DNA of 38,611 nt from Chromatium okenii. GTDB taxonomy: Bacteria; Pseudomonadota; Gammaproteobacteria; Chromatiales; Chromatiaceae. Each line of letters opens with the position of its first letter. The first letter of the stretch is position 1. The translations under genes were made by a program, and so were the position numbers. Below, piece after piece: positions 15,045 to 24,524 of the stretch. The notes beneath the pieces were generated by a model that had not been told where the DNA came from, did no database searches, and saw only the letters and a list, made by a program, of their open reading frames with translations. The stretch covers positions 1 to 38,611 of the forward strand of contig NZ_PPGH01000027.1 of assembly GCF_002958735.1 (NCBI RefSeq). The letters run 5' to 3'.

Positions 15045-17042
15045 ATGATGAATCTGAATGCACTCAATCCTGCTCAACTGAAAGTGGTCACTGCACCATT
15101 GAGTAATATGCTGGTTCTGGCTGGAGCTGGTTCTGGTAAAACCCGTGTATTAGTGGAAAGAATCGGGTGGTTGATAGAACATCATCACATTCCAGTTGAA
15201 TCCTTGTTAGTGGTGACATTTACCAACAAGGCAGCAACTGAATTGAAACACCGGTTAGAAGCTAACCTTGATACTGCATTGAATGGGTTATGGATTGGAA
15301 CTTTCCATGGTTTGGCACATCGACTACTGAGAATACATTGGCAAGCGGCACAGTTAGATAAAGACTTCCAGATTCTCAATGCAGAGGATCAGCGTCGTTT
15401 ATTGAAACGAGTGATGGCAACGATGCAGATTGATGACACTACTTACCCAATCAAATGGGTGTTGAGCGTTATCAACAATGCTAAGGAGAATGGACTTCAT
15501 CCGCACCAAGTGGAAGTTGGAGAGGATGATGAAAAGTTAGCTGTTCTGCGCAATATCTATGCGGAATATGAATTGCAACGGCAACAGAATAAAGCCCTTG
15601 ACTTCGCTGACTTATTGTTGAGTGCTTATGAATTATTGCGGGATCATCGGGATATTCGTCAACACTATCAAAGCCGCTTTCAACAGATTCTGGTTGATGA
15701 GTTCCAAGATACCAACACAATGCAATATATGTGGTTACGGATGTTATCTACCAGCAATAACTTCATCTGTGCAGTTGGAGATGATGACCAATCCATTTAC
15801 GGATGGAGAGGAGCGAAGGTTGCGAATCTGAAGGCATTGAAACAAGATTATCTCAATGTGCAGGTATTACGATTGGAACAAAACTATCGTTCTACCAGCA
15901 ACATTCTGAATGCTGCCAATGCCGTGATTGCACACAACCGGAATCGATTCGGTAAGAATCTGTGGACACAACAATCAACAGGTTCTTTGATTCAATGCTA
16001 TACGGCTATTGATGCGGGTGATGAAGCCCGTTTCGTGATTGATCGCATTGGTCAAACATTGACCATGAATCACCGATGTTATCAAGATTATGCAATCTTA
16101 TATCGGACTTCAGCACAATCACGGATGTTTGAAGAACGATTGATTAAAGCTGGCATTCCTTATCGCATCCATAATGGATTACGCTTCTTTGAACGAGCGG
16201 AAGTTCGAGATGCGTTGGGATATTTACGCTTGATCGCAAACTGCAATGATGACCTTGCCTTTGAGCGCATTGTGAATGTTCCGACTCGTGGAATTGGTGA
16301 ACGCACCATTGAGTTATTGAGGAAACACGCACAGACATTATCGGGATCGTTATGGGAAGCAACACTGGATTTGATTGCAAAGAAAGGCTTGACCAAGAAA
16401 GTCAATGAATCACTCACAGCATTTGTGGCATTGATTCAATCTAATCACATTGGAAAGATGACGTTGGCAACACGATTGAATCAACTGCTGAAACAGACAG
16501 AGTTACCGGAGTTTTATCTCAAGCAACCCGATGGAAAGGGGGAGGAGCGCGTTGAGAATCTGGATCAGTTGGTGGAAACAGCCGCTCGCTTTGAACGGAG
16601 CTGGGACATGGAAGATGGTGATGTTTTAACGGTGTTCCTGAATCATGTTGCCTTGGAAGCAAACGAGATGAGCGATGATGACAACAACGATGCCGTGCAG
16701 TTAATGACACTTCACGCGGCAAAAGGGCTGGAATTCCCAGTGGTGTTCCTTGTCGGACTCGAGGAGGGATTATTCCCACACAGTATGTCGTTACATGATC
16801 GAGAACGTTTTGAGGAGGAAAGACGATTGTGCTATGTCGGCATAACTCGTGCGATGGAACAATTGTTTATGACTCATGCGGAAAGCCGGTTGATTCATGG
16901 ACGAGAATGGAATTCAAAACCATCTCGCTTTATGAATGAGATTCCAGGGGAATTAATTGAGCATATCCGTTTTAATAAGGTGGCTCAATATAATGAGGCA
17001 GTCATGCGAGTGAAAGAACGAATGGCAATGACCATGCAATAA
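15045..17042 (+). CDS. UvrD/Rep-family superfamily 1 DNA helicase
   Basis: 665 aa, close to Rep (about 670) and a little shorter than UvrD. The SF1A motifs are complete: Q-motif [11 protein letters not shown], motif I GAGSGKT (27-33), Ia TFTNKAA, II VDEFQDT (217-223), [16 protein letters not shown] (245-257), IV QNYRS (279-283), [15 protein letters not shown] and [13 protein letters not shown]. It is a 3'-5' ssDNA translocase expected to help element replication, as Rep and PcrA do for plasmids and filamentous phages, or recombination. UvrD-type enzymes can interact with SSB partners, which is relevant to the two SSB-tip proteins upstream. It ends the cassette. The unit 2 copy is heavily frameshifted. 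Confidence 0.93.
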   Translation: MMNLNALNPAQLKVVTAPLSNMLVLAGAGSGKTRVLVERIGWLIEHHHIPVESLLVVTFTNKAATELKHRLEANLDTALNGLWIGTFHGLAHRLLRIHWQAAQLDKDFQILNAEDQRRLLKRVMATMQIDDTTYPIKWVLSVINNAKENGLHPHQVEVGEDDEKLAVLRNIYAEYELQRQQNKALDFADLLLSAYELLRDHRDIRQHYQSRFQQILVDEFQDTNTMQYMWLRMLSTSNNFICAVGDDDQSIYGWRGAKVANLKALKQDYLNVQVLRLEQNYRSTSNILNAANAVIAHNRNRFGKNLWTQQSTGSLIQCYTAIDAGDEARFVIDRIGQTLTMNHRCYQDYAILYRTSAQSRMFEERLIKAGIPYRIHNGLRFFERAEVRDALGYLRLIANCNDDLAFERIVNVPTRGIGERTIELLRKHAQTLSGSLWEATLDLIAKKGLTKKVNESLTAFVALIQSNHIGKMTLATRLNQLLKQTELPEFYLKQPDGKGEERVENLDQLVETAARFERSWDMEDGDVLTVFLNHVALEANEMSDDDNNDAVQLMTLHAAKGLEFPVVFLVGLEEGLFPHSMSLHDRERFEEERRLCYVGITRAMEQLFMTHAESRLIHGREWNSKPSRFMNEIPGELIEHIRFNKVAQYNEAVMRVKERMAMTMQ

Positions 17043-17046
17043 TCAT

Positions 17047-17123
17047 TGATCGATTGGGAACATCATTACTGGTGTTTTCTGATCGATCATTAAACCATTC
17101 AATTATTAAGAATGGATTTATTT
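17047..17123 (+). terminator. Hairpins at the unit junction
   Basis: TGATCGAT (17047-17054) and ATCGATCA (17082-17089) form one stem. CCATTC (17095-17100) and GAATGG (17110-17115) form a second, followed by ATTTATTT. They lie just after the helicase stop and before the next H-NS copy, so they probably insulate adjacent units. Confidence 0.5.
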
Positions 17124-17218
17124 CATAACACAATAAAGTGCCTTATTCAGAACACCTGATGATTTTGTTAACTGAATCATGTATCTTTCAACACTTCCTT
17201 GTATTTGAGAACCGATTT

Positions 17219-17323
17219 ATGTCAACCCTTGATGAACTGCTCCAACAACAGGAAATCCTGCAACAGGAAATCGATGCTGCCCGCAAACTGGAAAAGCGCA
17301 GTAAGATCAAAGAGTTAATCTAA
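17219..17323 (+). pseudogene. H-NS-like gene remnant, unit 2
   Basis: 34 codons from the ATG at 17219, almost identical to the first 34 residues of the unit 1 H-NS protein (LDELLQQQEILQQEIDAARK) and ending KIKELI. The DNA-binding domain is gone, replaced by the convergent gene whose stop overlaps this tail. If translated, the peptide would be only the H-NS coiled coil, which could act as a dominant-negative oligomerisation partner. Confidence 0.65.
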
Positions 17324-17815
17324 CCTATACACTAGATCAGACACCATATACCATCTCAGTATTGGACTCGGATGAATAATACCTTCAATACACATTTTCT
17401 TTGACGTCAATGCCAGGATTGTTTCCTGGCCAAGTGATAATCATACCATTTTGCTTCTCTATTGTTTTCAGTGCGGCATCAATGTGGTTTTTGTTATTTT
17501 GTGACCTAAAAGATACGGATTGTTCATATGAATCCAAAAAGTATTAGGGACAGGGGGTGCAATCCCAAGGTTATCACATGCCAAAGCGACAAAATTCATT
17601 TGCACAGTACGCAAACTACTGTTTAGAGATTCAGCGATTTCTTCGGTGGAAGCTGCATTCGTCGCCCCGATCCGATGTAGACAATACTAACAATCTCTTT
17701 GGTAATCGTAATTCTAGTTGCAGAAGTAAGATTGCTCCAATAAATAATTAGCCATTACGGCATTGTGTGCTCCATTCAATTGATCCATGCCAAATAGTGA
17801 ACCAAAGATCCCCAC
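17315..17815 (-). pseudogene. Hypothetical protein, unit 2 copy (frameshifted)
   Basis: Same gene as 34182-34690. It starts at a GTG at 17815 with GGAG before it. The frame is broken by small indels (for example CTTCGGTGG versus CTTCGGGTGG in unit 3). It replaces the HTH and 98-aa genes found in this slot in unit 1. Confidence 0.5.
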
Positions 17816-18029
17816 TGTAAATTACTCCTGACTCTTGCGTTTGGTTTCAAGTTACAGGCTTTTACAAGCCCCACGAGATCTCGACCTCAAATCTAAGGTT
17901 AAACATCTACACAGTTAAAGAGTAATCCACAAAAAAGAAAGCCCTAGCTGTAACCACATTCACACTGCCATCGTCAAGTCACCTTTGACGAGACGGATCG
18001 CAGTATAAATCACCTTTTACTCCTTAACG

Positions 18030-18120
18030 TCAACCCTTCCCTTGCGCTGATCCAGAATCAACTTGTTTTCTTCAGGGTCTTCAATGATGTCATCGAAGTC
18101 CTGCTGAGTCAGGAATTCAT
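18030..18120 (-). pseudogene. DUF927 gene with internal deletion, unit 2
   Basis: Only the ends of the DUF927 gene remain. Reading from 18120 gives FLTQQDFD joined directly to DIIEDPEE and LILDQRKGR. About 1.8 kb present in unit 1 is missing, including both Walker motifs. Both break points carry GATGA in unit 1, which suggests deletion across a short direct repeat. Unit 3 has the same deletion. Confidence 0.72.
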
Positions 18121-18896
18121 CAATGCTCACCTCAAAAAAGGAACGGCTACAACAGCTACAACGGTAACAGATTCATTAACCCTTGAAAAGACAGGACAAA
18201 CTGCCAAAAGTTGTAGCTGTCTTGTAGCTGTTGTCACTGGATCAACCGTAACCCATTCATTAAATCACTCTCGCAATACCAACCAAACCTCGAGACAATC
18301 AAAAGTTATTAGCCCTTGAATAATCATTAGCCCTTGAATACCGATGCGATTAAATAATCACAAACCAGAAACTAATGACCCAATAAAATAACCGATGATG
18401 CTGTAATAGAAAACCCCCCTCAACAATTCATTCTGAACTTATTCCAAATAACCTGAAAGCCCTATTGAAACCAACAATCAGGAATAAAATAATCAGAAGA
18501 AAAATCAACCGTTTAATCCAAACAAGCCGTTTAACCAACCTCAGACTCTCCCACTGGAACGAAACAAAATCTCATCGAAATTCAAATGCTCACCTCAAAA
18601 CAGAACCATTGTCAGCCTTGAAACAATCAAAACCCAAACCCAACGATAACGTAAAGTTCAGATTAAGAATTCAGTCAACATCAACCCTAAAACCCACTCA
18701 CAGCCGCAACACAACAAGAAACACCAGCCAAACCAACCAACCCAACCAGCTACTCAAAATGCCATTGAGACCACTCAGAACAGCGCTTAAAGGCTCTTCC
18801 AACCCCAAGCAATGCGATGACACTGGAAAAACCACCCCAAACCGTTCAGACTCACCCAAGTAATCAGACTCAACACCAACCCACCCGAAGCCCCAC
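18121..18896. other. A/C-rich region, unit 2
   Basis: Counterpart of 3388-4227, with the same A/C-rich, G-poor plus strand and the GCTACAAC inverted repeats at 18146-18233. The segment TTAGCCCTTGAATA is duplicated here (near 18308-18340) compared with unit 1. No gene is supported. Confidence 0.55.
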
Positions 18897-20380
18897 TCAA
18901 ACAGGAACAACCGATGTCCGATCCATGCGTCCCTGAACACAGTCATTATCAAGGGGGATAACTGCCCTAGGCGACCCTGTGGGGACGGGCATTAAAGAGG
19001 AGGCGTTTCCTACGCGCCCTGTCCAGAGGGCAACACAACGGCTTGAAACATCCAACCCTTTTGCAATGGCACGAAGGGACATCCCATCGGCTCGCATCTG
19101 CCGAGCTTGTTCCCGCTTCTCTCGATTACTCTCTCGCACACCATCTTTGGTGTAATGATCCTGATAACGACCTTCCTTCATCCGGTCACGTGGTGGACGT
19201 GCTTTGTCCCGCTCCTTTCTGCGCTGTGTCCGCAGCTCGTTAGGAATGATCGCCCGCAGCTCGACTGCAACTCAGCAGGGATGATCTCTTGTATCCATTC
19301 AAACAGGTTTCACCTTGAATTGATAACGTGGGTCAACTGTTTTACCGTTGAATACAATCTTTTCTCCACGCATTGATGCTTCAGCGCGTTTAATTATTGG
19401 AAGCATCTGGCGTTGAACATCGTTCATTAGTCCCGGTGTATAGCGTCGTGCAATTTTAAGCATTTCACTTTTAACACGAGCTGCTGGCACAAACCACGAT
19501 AATGAAAGCAAGGTTAAGAATAGCCAGATGTCCCGATGACCTTCTGGAATTCCACCACTGGGTAAATAATAATCCCCAATCTTCATTAAATCTTGGTGTA
19601 CCAAAGACCACCACTGATAGATGCTGCCGTATTTTTTACGTCCGTTGGGTTTTGCACTGAAACTGTGCACTTGTGCTGACCTTGGTTTTTGGGAATGGCA
19701 CCCATTCTGGCGTTTTCCCAATACAGCATCAGACAATTGATGCAGTGTCCAACGTTTCCCGGTCAGTTTTTTCCCAGTGACTTGAACTCCGTTTTTGCTG
19801 TTGATCGTTCCGCACAGCCGCAATACCCGAGTGCAATCCTTGACAACCGGATCAGCTCCAACCGGCAAGAGTGCTTCAACCAATTTGTTCTGCACCATTT
19901 GCCAGACAGGCAGAGCTTTGGCTGGTACTGGTTTGATTAACCAATACAGGTGCATACCTCGACCGCTGTAGATCACAAAGGAAGGTTCCGGCAGCTCCAT
20001 TTCAGCAAGCCGCTGTAATGGTTTGTCAATATCGATATTGCCATCAATATCGACATAACAGGCTCGCAACGATTTCAACTGGTTGGTTACACGCCAGCGA
20101 TAGAATTCATTGACAGTAAGATAACGGTCTTGTTGACCTTGTTGGTCGGCGAGAAACTCCGGTAGGTTCGGTGAGTCAGAGCGAAGTGTTTTCCAGCCAC
20201 CACTCGGCTTGTGCTGTTCCCAGAACACGGTGACACCATACGCACGGGGCGGGTGCAGCAAATCAACATGCTCTTGTGCGGTGAGCAGCTGTAACGGGAA
20301 CGACTCTTCCTGCGCTTCAAAACGCATTCAGTGTTGTGGAAATCGTTGGTTTTCAGTGTGTTTGTTATGCCAAGTGCCAT
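18897..20380 (-). pseudogene. AEP primase, unit 2 copy (frameshifted)
   Basis: Close copy of the unit 1 primase. The start region (MALGITNTLKTNDF, 20380) is separated from the body by one missing base near 20325 (CTTCAAAACG versus CTTCAGAAACG). Further breaks lie near 19700 and 19260-19310, before the helix-turn-helix. Primase motifs YVDIDG and SGRGMHLYW are intact in the 19299-20327 open frame. The 5' lesion is shared with unit 3, so it predates the unit 2/3 split or is a repeated error. Confidence 0.7.
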
Positions 20381-20587
20381 GTGGGCTTCCTTGACGCAAT
20401 CAACTGAGGCTCTTGTTACTAGGGTAGATCGTGTAAACTTGAGCCTTGCGCTAGATCAAATTGCTTTCAGTTTGTATTGATAAACAGTTTGATTTCAGTG
20501 CTGATCGCGTACAGTGAAGGCAAAACCAAGTAACTTTTGTAGGGTTTAGGTGGTTTAGCCGGTTAAATGATTTAGTTGTTAAAAAAG

Positions 20588-20619
20588 AAAAGCCGGTTCA
20601 TTACTGAATCGGCTTTTTT
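20588..20619. terminator. Bidirectional terminator, unit 2
   Basis: AGCCGGTTC pairs with GAATCGGCT (one G-T pair), flanked by A- and T-runs. It is the equivalent of 5837-5871 and marks the left edge of the cargo slot. Confidence 0.75.
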
Positions 20620-20809
20620 ATGTCCATGTATATCTGCTGAAAGCACAACATAATATGTGTAAAGAATACTCATTTTTTCTCCTAGAATCATAAGGTTAGT
20701 TTCAGATTTATCCAGAGGATACTGGTTTGCAAATCGGTGTAATACTAGCAAAATTCATTGTACCCAAACAAGATAAAAATCCATACATATCCTGTTGATT
20801 TGGGCACTA

Positions 20810-21019
20810 CTACTTCGCATCCTTGGTCTCTTGAATTTGGCGTTTGTAATCTTCGTATGAAGTGTTGCTACTCGCCATACATCGGTTTTGTTCCTGTGTG
20901 TCGATGATCTTATTGCACTCGTTTTGTTGCCACGCTTGCCCTGTGTTATAGAGCTGTTGCGAAGAACAACCGTAGATCAATAGCACAAAAAGAACAAAGA
21001 TTGGGTGTAAGTAGAGCAT
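20810..21019 (-). CDS. Small lipoprotein
   Basis: 69 aa. A hydrophobic N-terminus (LHPIFVLFVLLIYGC) ends in a lipobox (LIYGC, Cys18), so it should be lipidated and anchored in the envelope. The mature part (YNTGQAWQQNECNK, NRCMASSNTSYEDYKRQ) has two further cysteines, likely a disulfide, and resembles small gammaproteobacterial lipoproteins of unknown function. The ATG is 3 bases after the ProQ stop, so it is probably translated from the same message. It is repeated in unit 3. Confidence 0.68.
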   Translation of the reverse strand: MLYLHPIFVLFVLLIYGCSSQQLYNTGQAWQQNECNKIIDTQEQNRCMASSNTSYEDYKRQIQETKDAK

Positions 21020-21022
21020 CGT

Positions 21023-21803
21023 TAACTTTCTACTTTGACCTTCTTTTCAAACACCTGTATTGCTACATCTTCCAACATCACAATTGTGCCACCATCACTA
21101 TTAACTTGAGTACCTAACTTGCCAGTCATTGAAGCAACCCATTGTTTCCAATCGGCTTGTGCCTTCTCTAATTTCTTCCATGCTTTGGTTTTAAGGTTGT
21201 CACCACCAATGCAGTGTCAGTCTGAATACCAATCTTCATTCCAGCTTTAACGACAACGGGTTGGGGCAATTCATTAAACTTCACTGTCAATTCAAGGCGA
21301 CCGCTCACAATACTCTCCGGGGTCAAAGGGGCATCAAGTGGTAGAACAGGTTTAGCTTCCTGTGGTGATTTCGGCTTTTTAACCCTTTTGATCTTAACCG
21401 GTTTTGGCTTGCGTGGGATTTTACCTAATCGCGCATAAATAATTGCCAGTTCCCGTTGCGGGATAATCGTCTCAGCTTCAGTCACCTCACCAGCCGGTTG
21501 ACCCTGTAGATCGATCCGTGTCGCACCGAGTTGTATGGTTTGAAGGTAGTTTTTACGCTTGCAATACGAACCCAACACTTGTTTGATGTCAACGGGATGA
21601 TGACCTGCTGCCAGTAAGTCAAGGTGAATCCTCAACTTCAGTGGACGCGGACGAGCTAGATCAAAACAAGCCGGATAGAGTGCGATGATGTCGAGCTGTG
21701 GTGCCAACCGGGTCTGCACCGGGATTGTATCAGTGTCTGGCTCGTTGGGTTCGTCTCTTGGCACTGGTGTCTTCAAGTCATCCATTCGTTTGATTTGATT
21801 CAA
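21023..21803 (-). CDS. ProQ/FinO-family RNA chaperone (frameshift near 3' end)
   Basis: The ProQ/FinO domain lies at about residues 35-115: YPACFDLARPRPLKLRIHLD, then VLGSYCKRKNYLQTI and GATRIDLQGQPAGEVTEAE. Such proteins bind RNA hairpins and 3' ends; plasmid FinO and RocC-type members control conjugation, copy number or competence. A basic linker (KPVKIKRVKKPKSP) follows. The open frame from 21803 stops at 21168 (211 aa). Adding one C at the CCAAAG run near 21188, as in unit 3, lets it continue through WKKLEKAQADWKQWV to a beta-rich tail ending at 21023, resembling the ProQ C-terminal domain. Full length would be about 260 aa. Confidence 0.78.
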
Positions 21804-22033
21804 GTTTGTTGATTGTAAGGATCATTATGATACATCAAGTTCCTGATGAAGATAGTTCTGGAACCCATTGAATAACTTAATTTATATTAACAATTGAGTA
21901 ACCAGCTGATCTAATCGACTTTTCCGCTTCACTATTTTCGCAAAGCGGATGTATTCTATGCAAAGCAACTAACTGTCTTGCACCGTGGTTGTTAACAATT
22001 TATCCTATTATACAATTAAAAAGATAAATAGAC

Positions 22034-22626
22034 ATGCCAAACTTCTTAAAAAATCAGTTTGAAGATGATTTCGCGTCAATAGTAATTCAAACAAAAAACG
22101 ACTTTTTTAGATTACACAAGGTGTCAAAACCTACCAATGCACAAAATCTTAGAGCTTTGTTCTATATTTGTGAATCTGGCGTTGCGTTTCTCAGTTATTT
22201 TGATAAAGCAGCAAATCGTGACGATTTTCTTAACCAGTTAATACACCCATTGATTACAGCTACAGGTGAATTAGCAAGTCAGATTGAAGGCACAATGCGA
22301 ATTGACGATTTATCCAAGGATCGATATCAAGTTGATCGACTTGTTGCTTACTACCGATCTCACGGTCTTGATATTGATGCGTCACAACGAATAAATGGGA
22401 TATTGGCTTTTGATGGTTTGTATAACACAATTGGTTTGGAAGTACTTGAAGATATGTTTGATTGCGAAGAAGGACCAATTGGAATACTTGGCACACTTCA
22501 TTTATCACTTCAGATAATGTTATCGGAGAAGATGTGGATAAATTAAACGCTCTTTATGAACCATTTGTGTTTACCCAACTCTTGGATCGTCTTATAGCAC
22601 TTGCTTTTGAAAAATATTCAAACTGA
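22034..22626 (+). CDS. Hypothetical protein (frameshift near 3' end)
   Basis: The first open frame gives 170 aa to 22546. A +1 change near 22510-22520 would continue as DNVIGEDVDKLNALYEPFVF, then TQLLDRLIALAFEKYSN, to a stop at 22626, about 197 aa in total. It looks soluble and helical, with no signal peptide (FRLHKVSKPTNAQNLRALFY; RYQVDRLVAYYRSHGLDID). I do not recognise the family. It is cargo unique to unit 2, with codon use and AT content a little different from the backbone genes. Confidence 0.55.
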
Positions 22627-22657
22627 TTGAAGTGATGTCATAGCATTACTATCTAAT

Positions 22658-23116
22658 TTAACAATCCAAATACTTCAAAATATATGCTTCTTCAAAATTC
22701 CAAAACTTAGCACCTTTAATAATAATATTCTTGTAATCATCACTAGGTAAAAGCGAGTTGTCAATACAACTCGAAATATAGACAGCAGCTTTTATTTTTT
22801 CTCCGCTATCAATCAACTTGATGTCTTTTATTTCTCGGCAATAACCACCTTCATACTTATCTAATCTATCTAAATCATCACTGTCTATTTCATAACAAAC
22901 TCCACACACTTTACTATCCTTATCTTCTTCAAGATTAGCTCTTGCAAATTCATCAACCGTACTTTTTTTGTTATAAATAAACTTATAACCACAAAGCATT
23001 GCTAAAGATGCTGTATGGTATTGGTATTTCCCAATTCTCTTGATCAAGCGATTGGGTTCCATGTTACTTCCATATGCGAAATAGTAAGCATGTTTAATTC
23101 TACAAATATCGTCCAC
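22658..23116 (-). CDS. Gamma-glutamylcyclotransferase-like protein
   Basis: 152 aa. YYFAYGSNMEPNRL near the N-terminus is the GGCT/AIG2-fold substrate loop (YGSN). VCGVCYEIDSDDLDRLDKYE followed by GGYCREI is the second family signature (GxxYxi...dl..LD..EG..Y.r). The fold acts on gamma-glutamyl amines or peptides such as glutathione derivatives, and the exact substrate is unknown. It is AT-rich compared with its neighbours, so probably acquired separately. Cytoplasmic; no signal peptide. Unit 2 cargo only. Confidence 0.75.
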   Translation of the reverse strand: MDDICRIKHAYYFAYGSNMEPNRLIKRIGKYQYHTASLAMLCGYKFIYNKKSTVDEFARANLEEDKDSKVCGVCYEIDSDDLDRLDKYEGGYCREIKDIKLIDSGEKIKAAVYISSCIDNSLLPSDDYKNIIIKGAKFWNFEEAYILKYLDC

Positions 23117-23129
23117 TTTTCTTTTTCTC

Positions 23130-23414
23130 CAACATCACACCACTTCTTCAATTCCACCCATCCCCTCAATAAAGGTGTCAATGAAGGTTTGTAATCGCTC
23201 TTTAACCCGCTGAATGACCACCTTGCGCTCCAACACTTTAGGTTGATAATTCAAGGCATTAACCAATTCTTGATCGCGGGCAGCTGGTTAGCACAGGTAT
23301 GGTGCGAATCATCGTCTTGGCACTCTCGTTATCAATTTGCACCCGTTCATAATCCAGCTTTTCTAATTGCTGAATTAAATCCTCTTCCAGAGCATATTCT
23401 GATTGGGTGGTCAC
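23130..23414 (-). pseudogene. Type I restriction HsdR 5' remnant
   Basis: Reading from the GTG at 23414 gives TTQSEYALEEDLIQQLEKLD followed by YERVQIDNE, matching the N-terminus of HsdR subunits (TTQSExxLExxLIxQLxxLGYExV). The frame then breaks, and a shifted piece (LNYQPKVLERKVVIQRVKER) continues. The motor and nuclease domains are absent. It lies 5 bases after the vapC stop on the same strand, the position hsdR takes in hsd operons that carry an embedded toxin-antitoxin pair. Confidence 0.5.
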
Positions 23415-23419
23415 ACTGT

Positions 23420-23809
23420 TTAGCTTGTCATCAAAATATCGGTTTGGGAAAAATCATTGCCTTTGAATAATAGCGGTTCATGGCGATGTTTAGCTAAAGC
23501 ATAAGAAAAGCAGTCACCGAAGTTTAGTCCGGCAGGATGCCGCCCTTTGCCATACGTCAACCAAGCACGATAGGCGATCTGTGCTAATTCAGCATCTACC
23601 GGCACAATAACAACTCCCACAAGATCAAGCAATTCAGCGAGACTTTCGCGCCCTACATCACCACGTCGGGCAGTGATAACAAGTAGGGTTTCGAGCCATG
23701 TCACTGCCGACATGACATTGATTTCTGTTACAGCCAAGCGTTGCGCGTACTGTTCCGCTTCGGGTTCACCCAGCAAAATACAGATCAGTGATGAGGTATC
23801 AATCACCAT
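23420..23809 (-). CDS. vapC: VapC/FitB-type PIN-domain toxin
   Basis: 129 aa. MVIDTSSLICILLGEPEAEQ at the N-terminus is the PIN-domain start with the first metal-binding Asp (D4). The later acidic residues lie in the conserved helix LNFGDCFSYALAKHRHEPLL and in FKGNDFSQTDI near the end. VapC toxins are Mg-dependent RNases that cleave tRNA or rRNA. The start overlaps the antitoxin stop by 11 bases, as usual for vapBC/fitAB. The pair lies between the hsdM and hsdR remnants and may have survived because losing it is costly. Confidence 0.9.
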   Translation of the reverse strand: MVIDTSSLICILLGEPEAEQYAQRLAVTEINVMSAVTWLETLLVITARRGDVGRESLAELLDLVGVVIVPVDAELAQIAYRAWLTYGKGRHPAGLNFGDCFSYALAKHRHEPLLFKGNDFSQTDILMTS

Positions 23810-24086
23810 AATTATTGCTGCCTGTCATGCCGGATAACCATTGGTTTTCATAGCCAATGATGTCATCCGCAGAACGTGAATCATATTCTGGTGCAGTCGC
23901 GCACCGGCGACTGATACGCAACAATGCTGCAAGCCGTTCCTCACGGTTGGATGGCATAGGGCGATTAACCACTGTTTCCAATAGTGCCATCACTTCGCAG
24001 TCAATTGAGCGATGATGTTGTTTGGCTTGTTGCTCCAACTGTCGATGTAAAGAGTCAGGGACATCATGCAAGGTTATTGTGGGCAT
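23799..24086 (-). CDS. vapB: FitA/VapB-type antitoxin
   Basis: 95 aa. TITLHDVPDSLHRQLEQQAK, then HHRSIDCEVMALLE, is a ribbon-helix-helix DNA-binding domain of the FitA/Arc type. The C-terminal 45 residues (SRSADDIIGYENQWLSG) would wrap and inhibit the PIN toxin encoded immediately downstream. Such antitoxins usually repress their own promoter. Confidence 0.85.
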   Translation of the reverse strand: MPTITLHDVPDSLHRQLEQQAKQHHRSIDCEVMALLETVVNRPMPSNREERLAALLRISRRCATAPEYDSRSADDIIGYENQWLSGMTGSNNYGD

Positions 24087-24149
24087 GGTTATTTTCCCAA
24101 TGTTAGTGATGAATGTTATTGCTTTGAATTGTTTTATAACGGCGATTTT

Positions 24150-24386
24150 CTAAAGATATTTATCCTGCAAATAACGCTGATAATCAGTTTCATCAATTGT
24201 TGACTGTTTGATAATACCAATCAATGATTTAGTAATTGGTAGGATTGCAGTATCAATACGTTGTGGTTTCAATCTTTGTTGTATTGGATTTAGCGTTGCA
24301 ACTCTTGTCAGTTGCCAAACCATCCGAAAGGTGTTGGCAATGTTCCACAGTTGTTGTTGCAGGAGACGGCGTTGCTCTTCAGTCAT
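24150..24386 (-). pseudogene. HsdM 5' remnant fused to unknown tail
   Basis: 78 codons. The first 22 residues (MTEEQRRLLQQQLWNIANTF) match the N-terminus of type I methyltransferase subunits (QLWxIANxLRGKMxADEFRD), but the sequence diverges after IANTFR, where a deletion must have removed the rest. The remaining 55 residues (RVATLNPIQQRLKPQRIDTA...) are not recognised. Together with the hsdR and hsdS scraps, it completes the set of type I restriction subunits. Confidence 0.55.
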
Positions 24387-24524
24387 GGTTCAACAGGCAA
24401 GTTGGCAGGCAGGAATCCGACACTTTACAACAGTTGGCAGTCGGACTCGCTACCTAACTGCTGCAATCTGACCAGACTGTGACATGATTCCACCTCGAGG
24501 GCAGATCAAAGTTATTAATAGCAT

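Larger units (their letters stand above)
24..17167 (+). repeat. Tandem element unit 1
   Basis: This is the first of three head-to-tail units. It starts at the TTAACTGAATC segment upstream of the H-NS-like gene and runs past the UvrD-like helicase to the same segment near 17168. Gene order is H-NS, two small genes, DUF927, A/C-rich region, primase, cargo, recombinase pair, primase-helicase and recombination cassette. Compared with unit 2 it is nearly identical from about 8.1 to 11.9 kb and 14.2 to 15 kb, clearly diverged from 0 to 5.6 kb, and unrelated in the cargo slot (5.9-7.6 kb). The boundaries are inferred from where similarity to the next unit restarts, not from a defined attachment site. 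Confidence 0.75.

Noticed and set aside
23243..23470. Plus-strand open frame of 75 aa across the hsdR remnant and vapC end
   Set aside because: It is antisense to recognisable HsdR and VapC coding sequence and has no family features.
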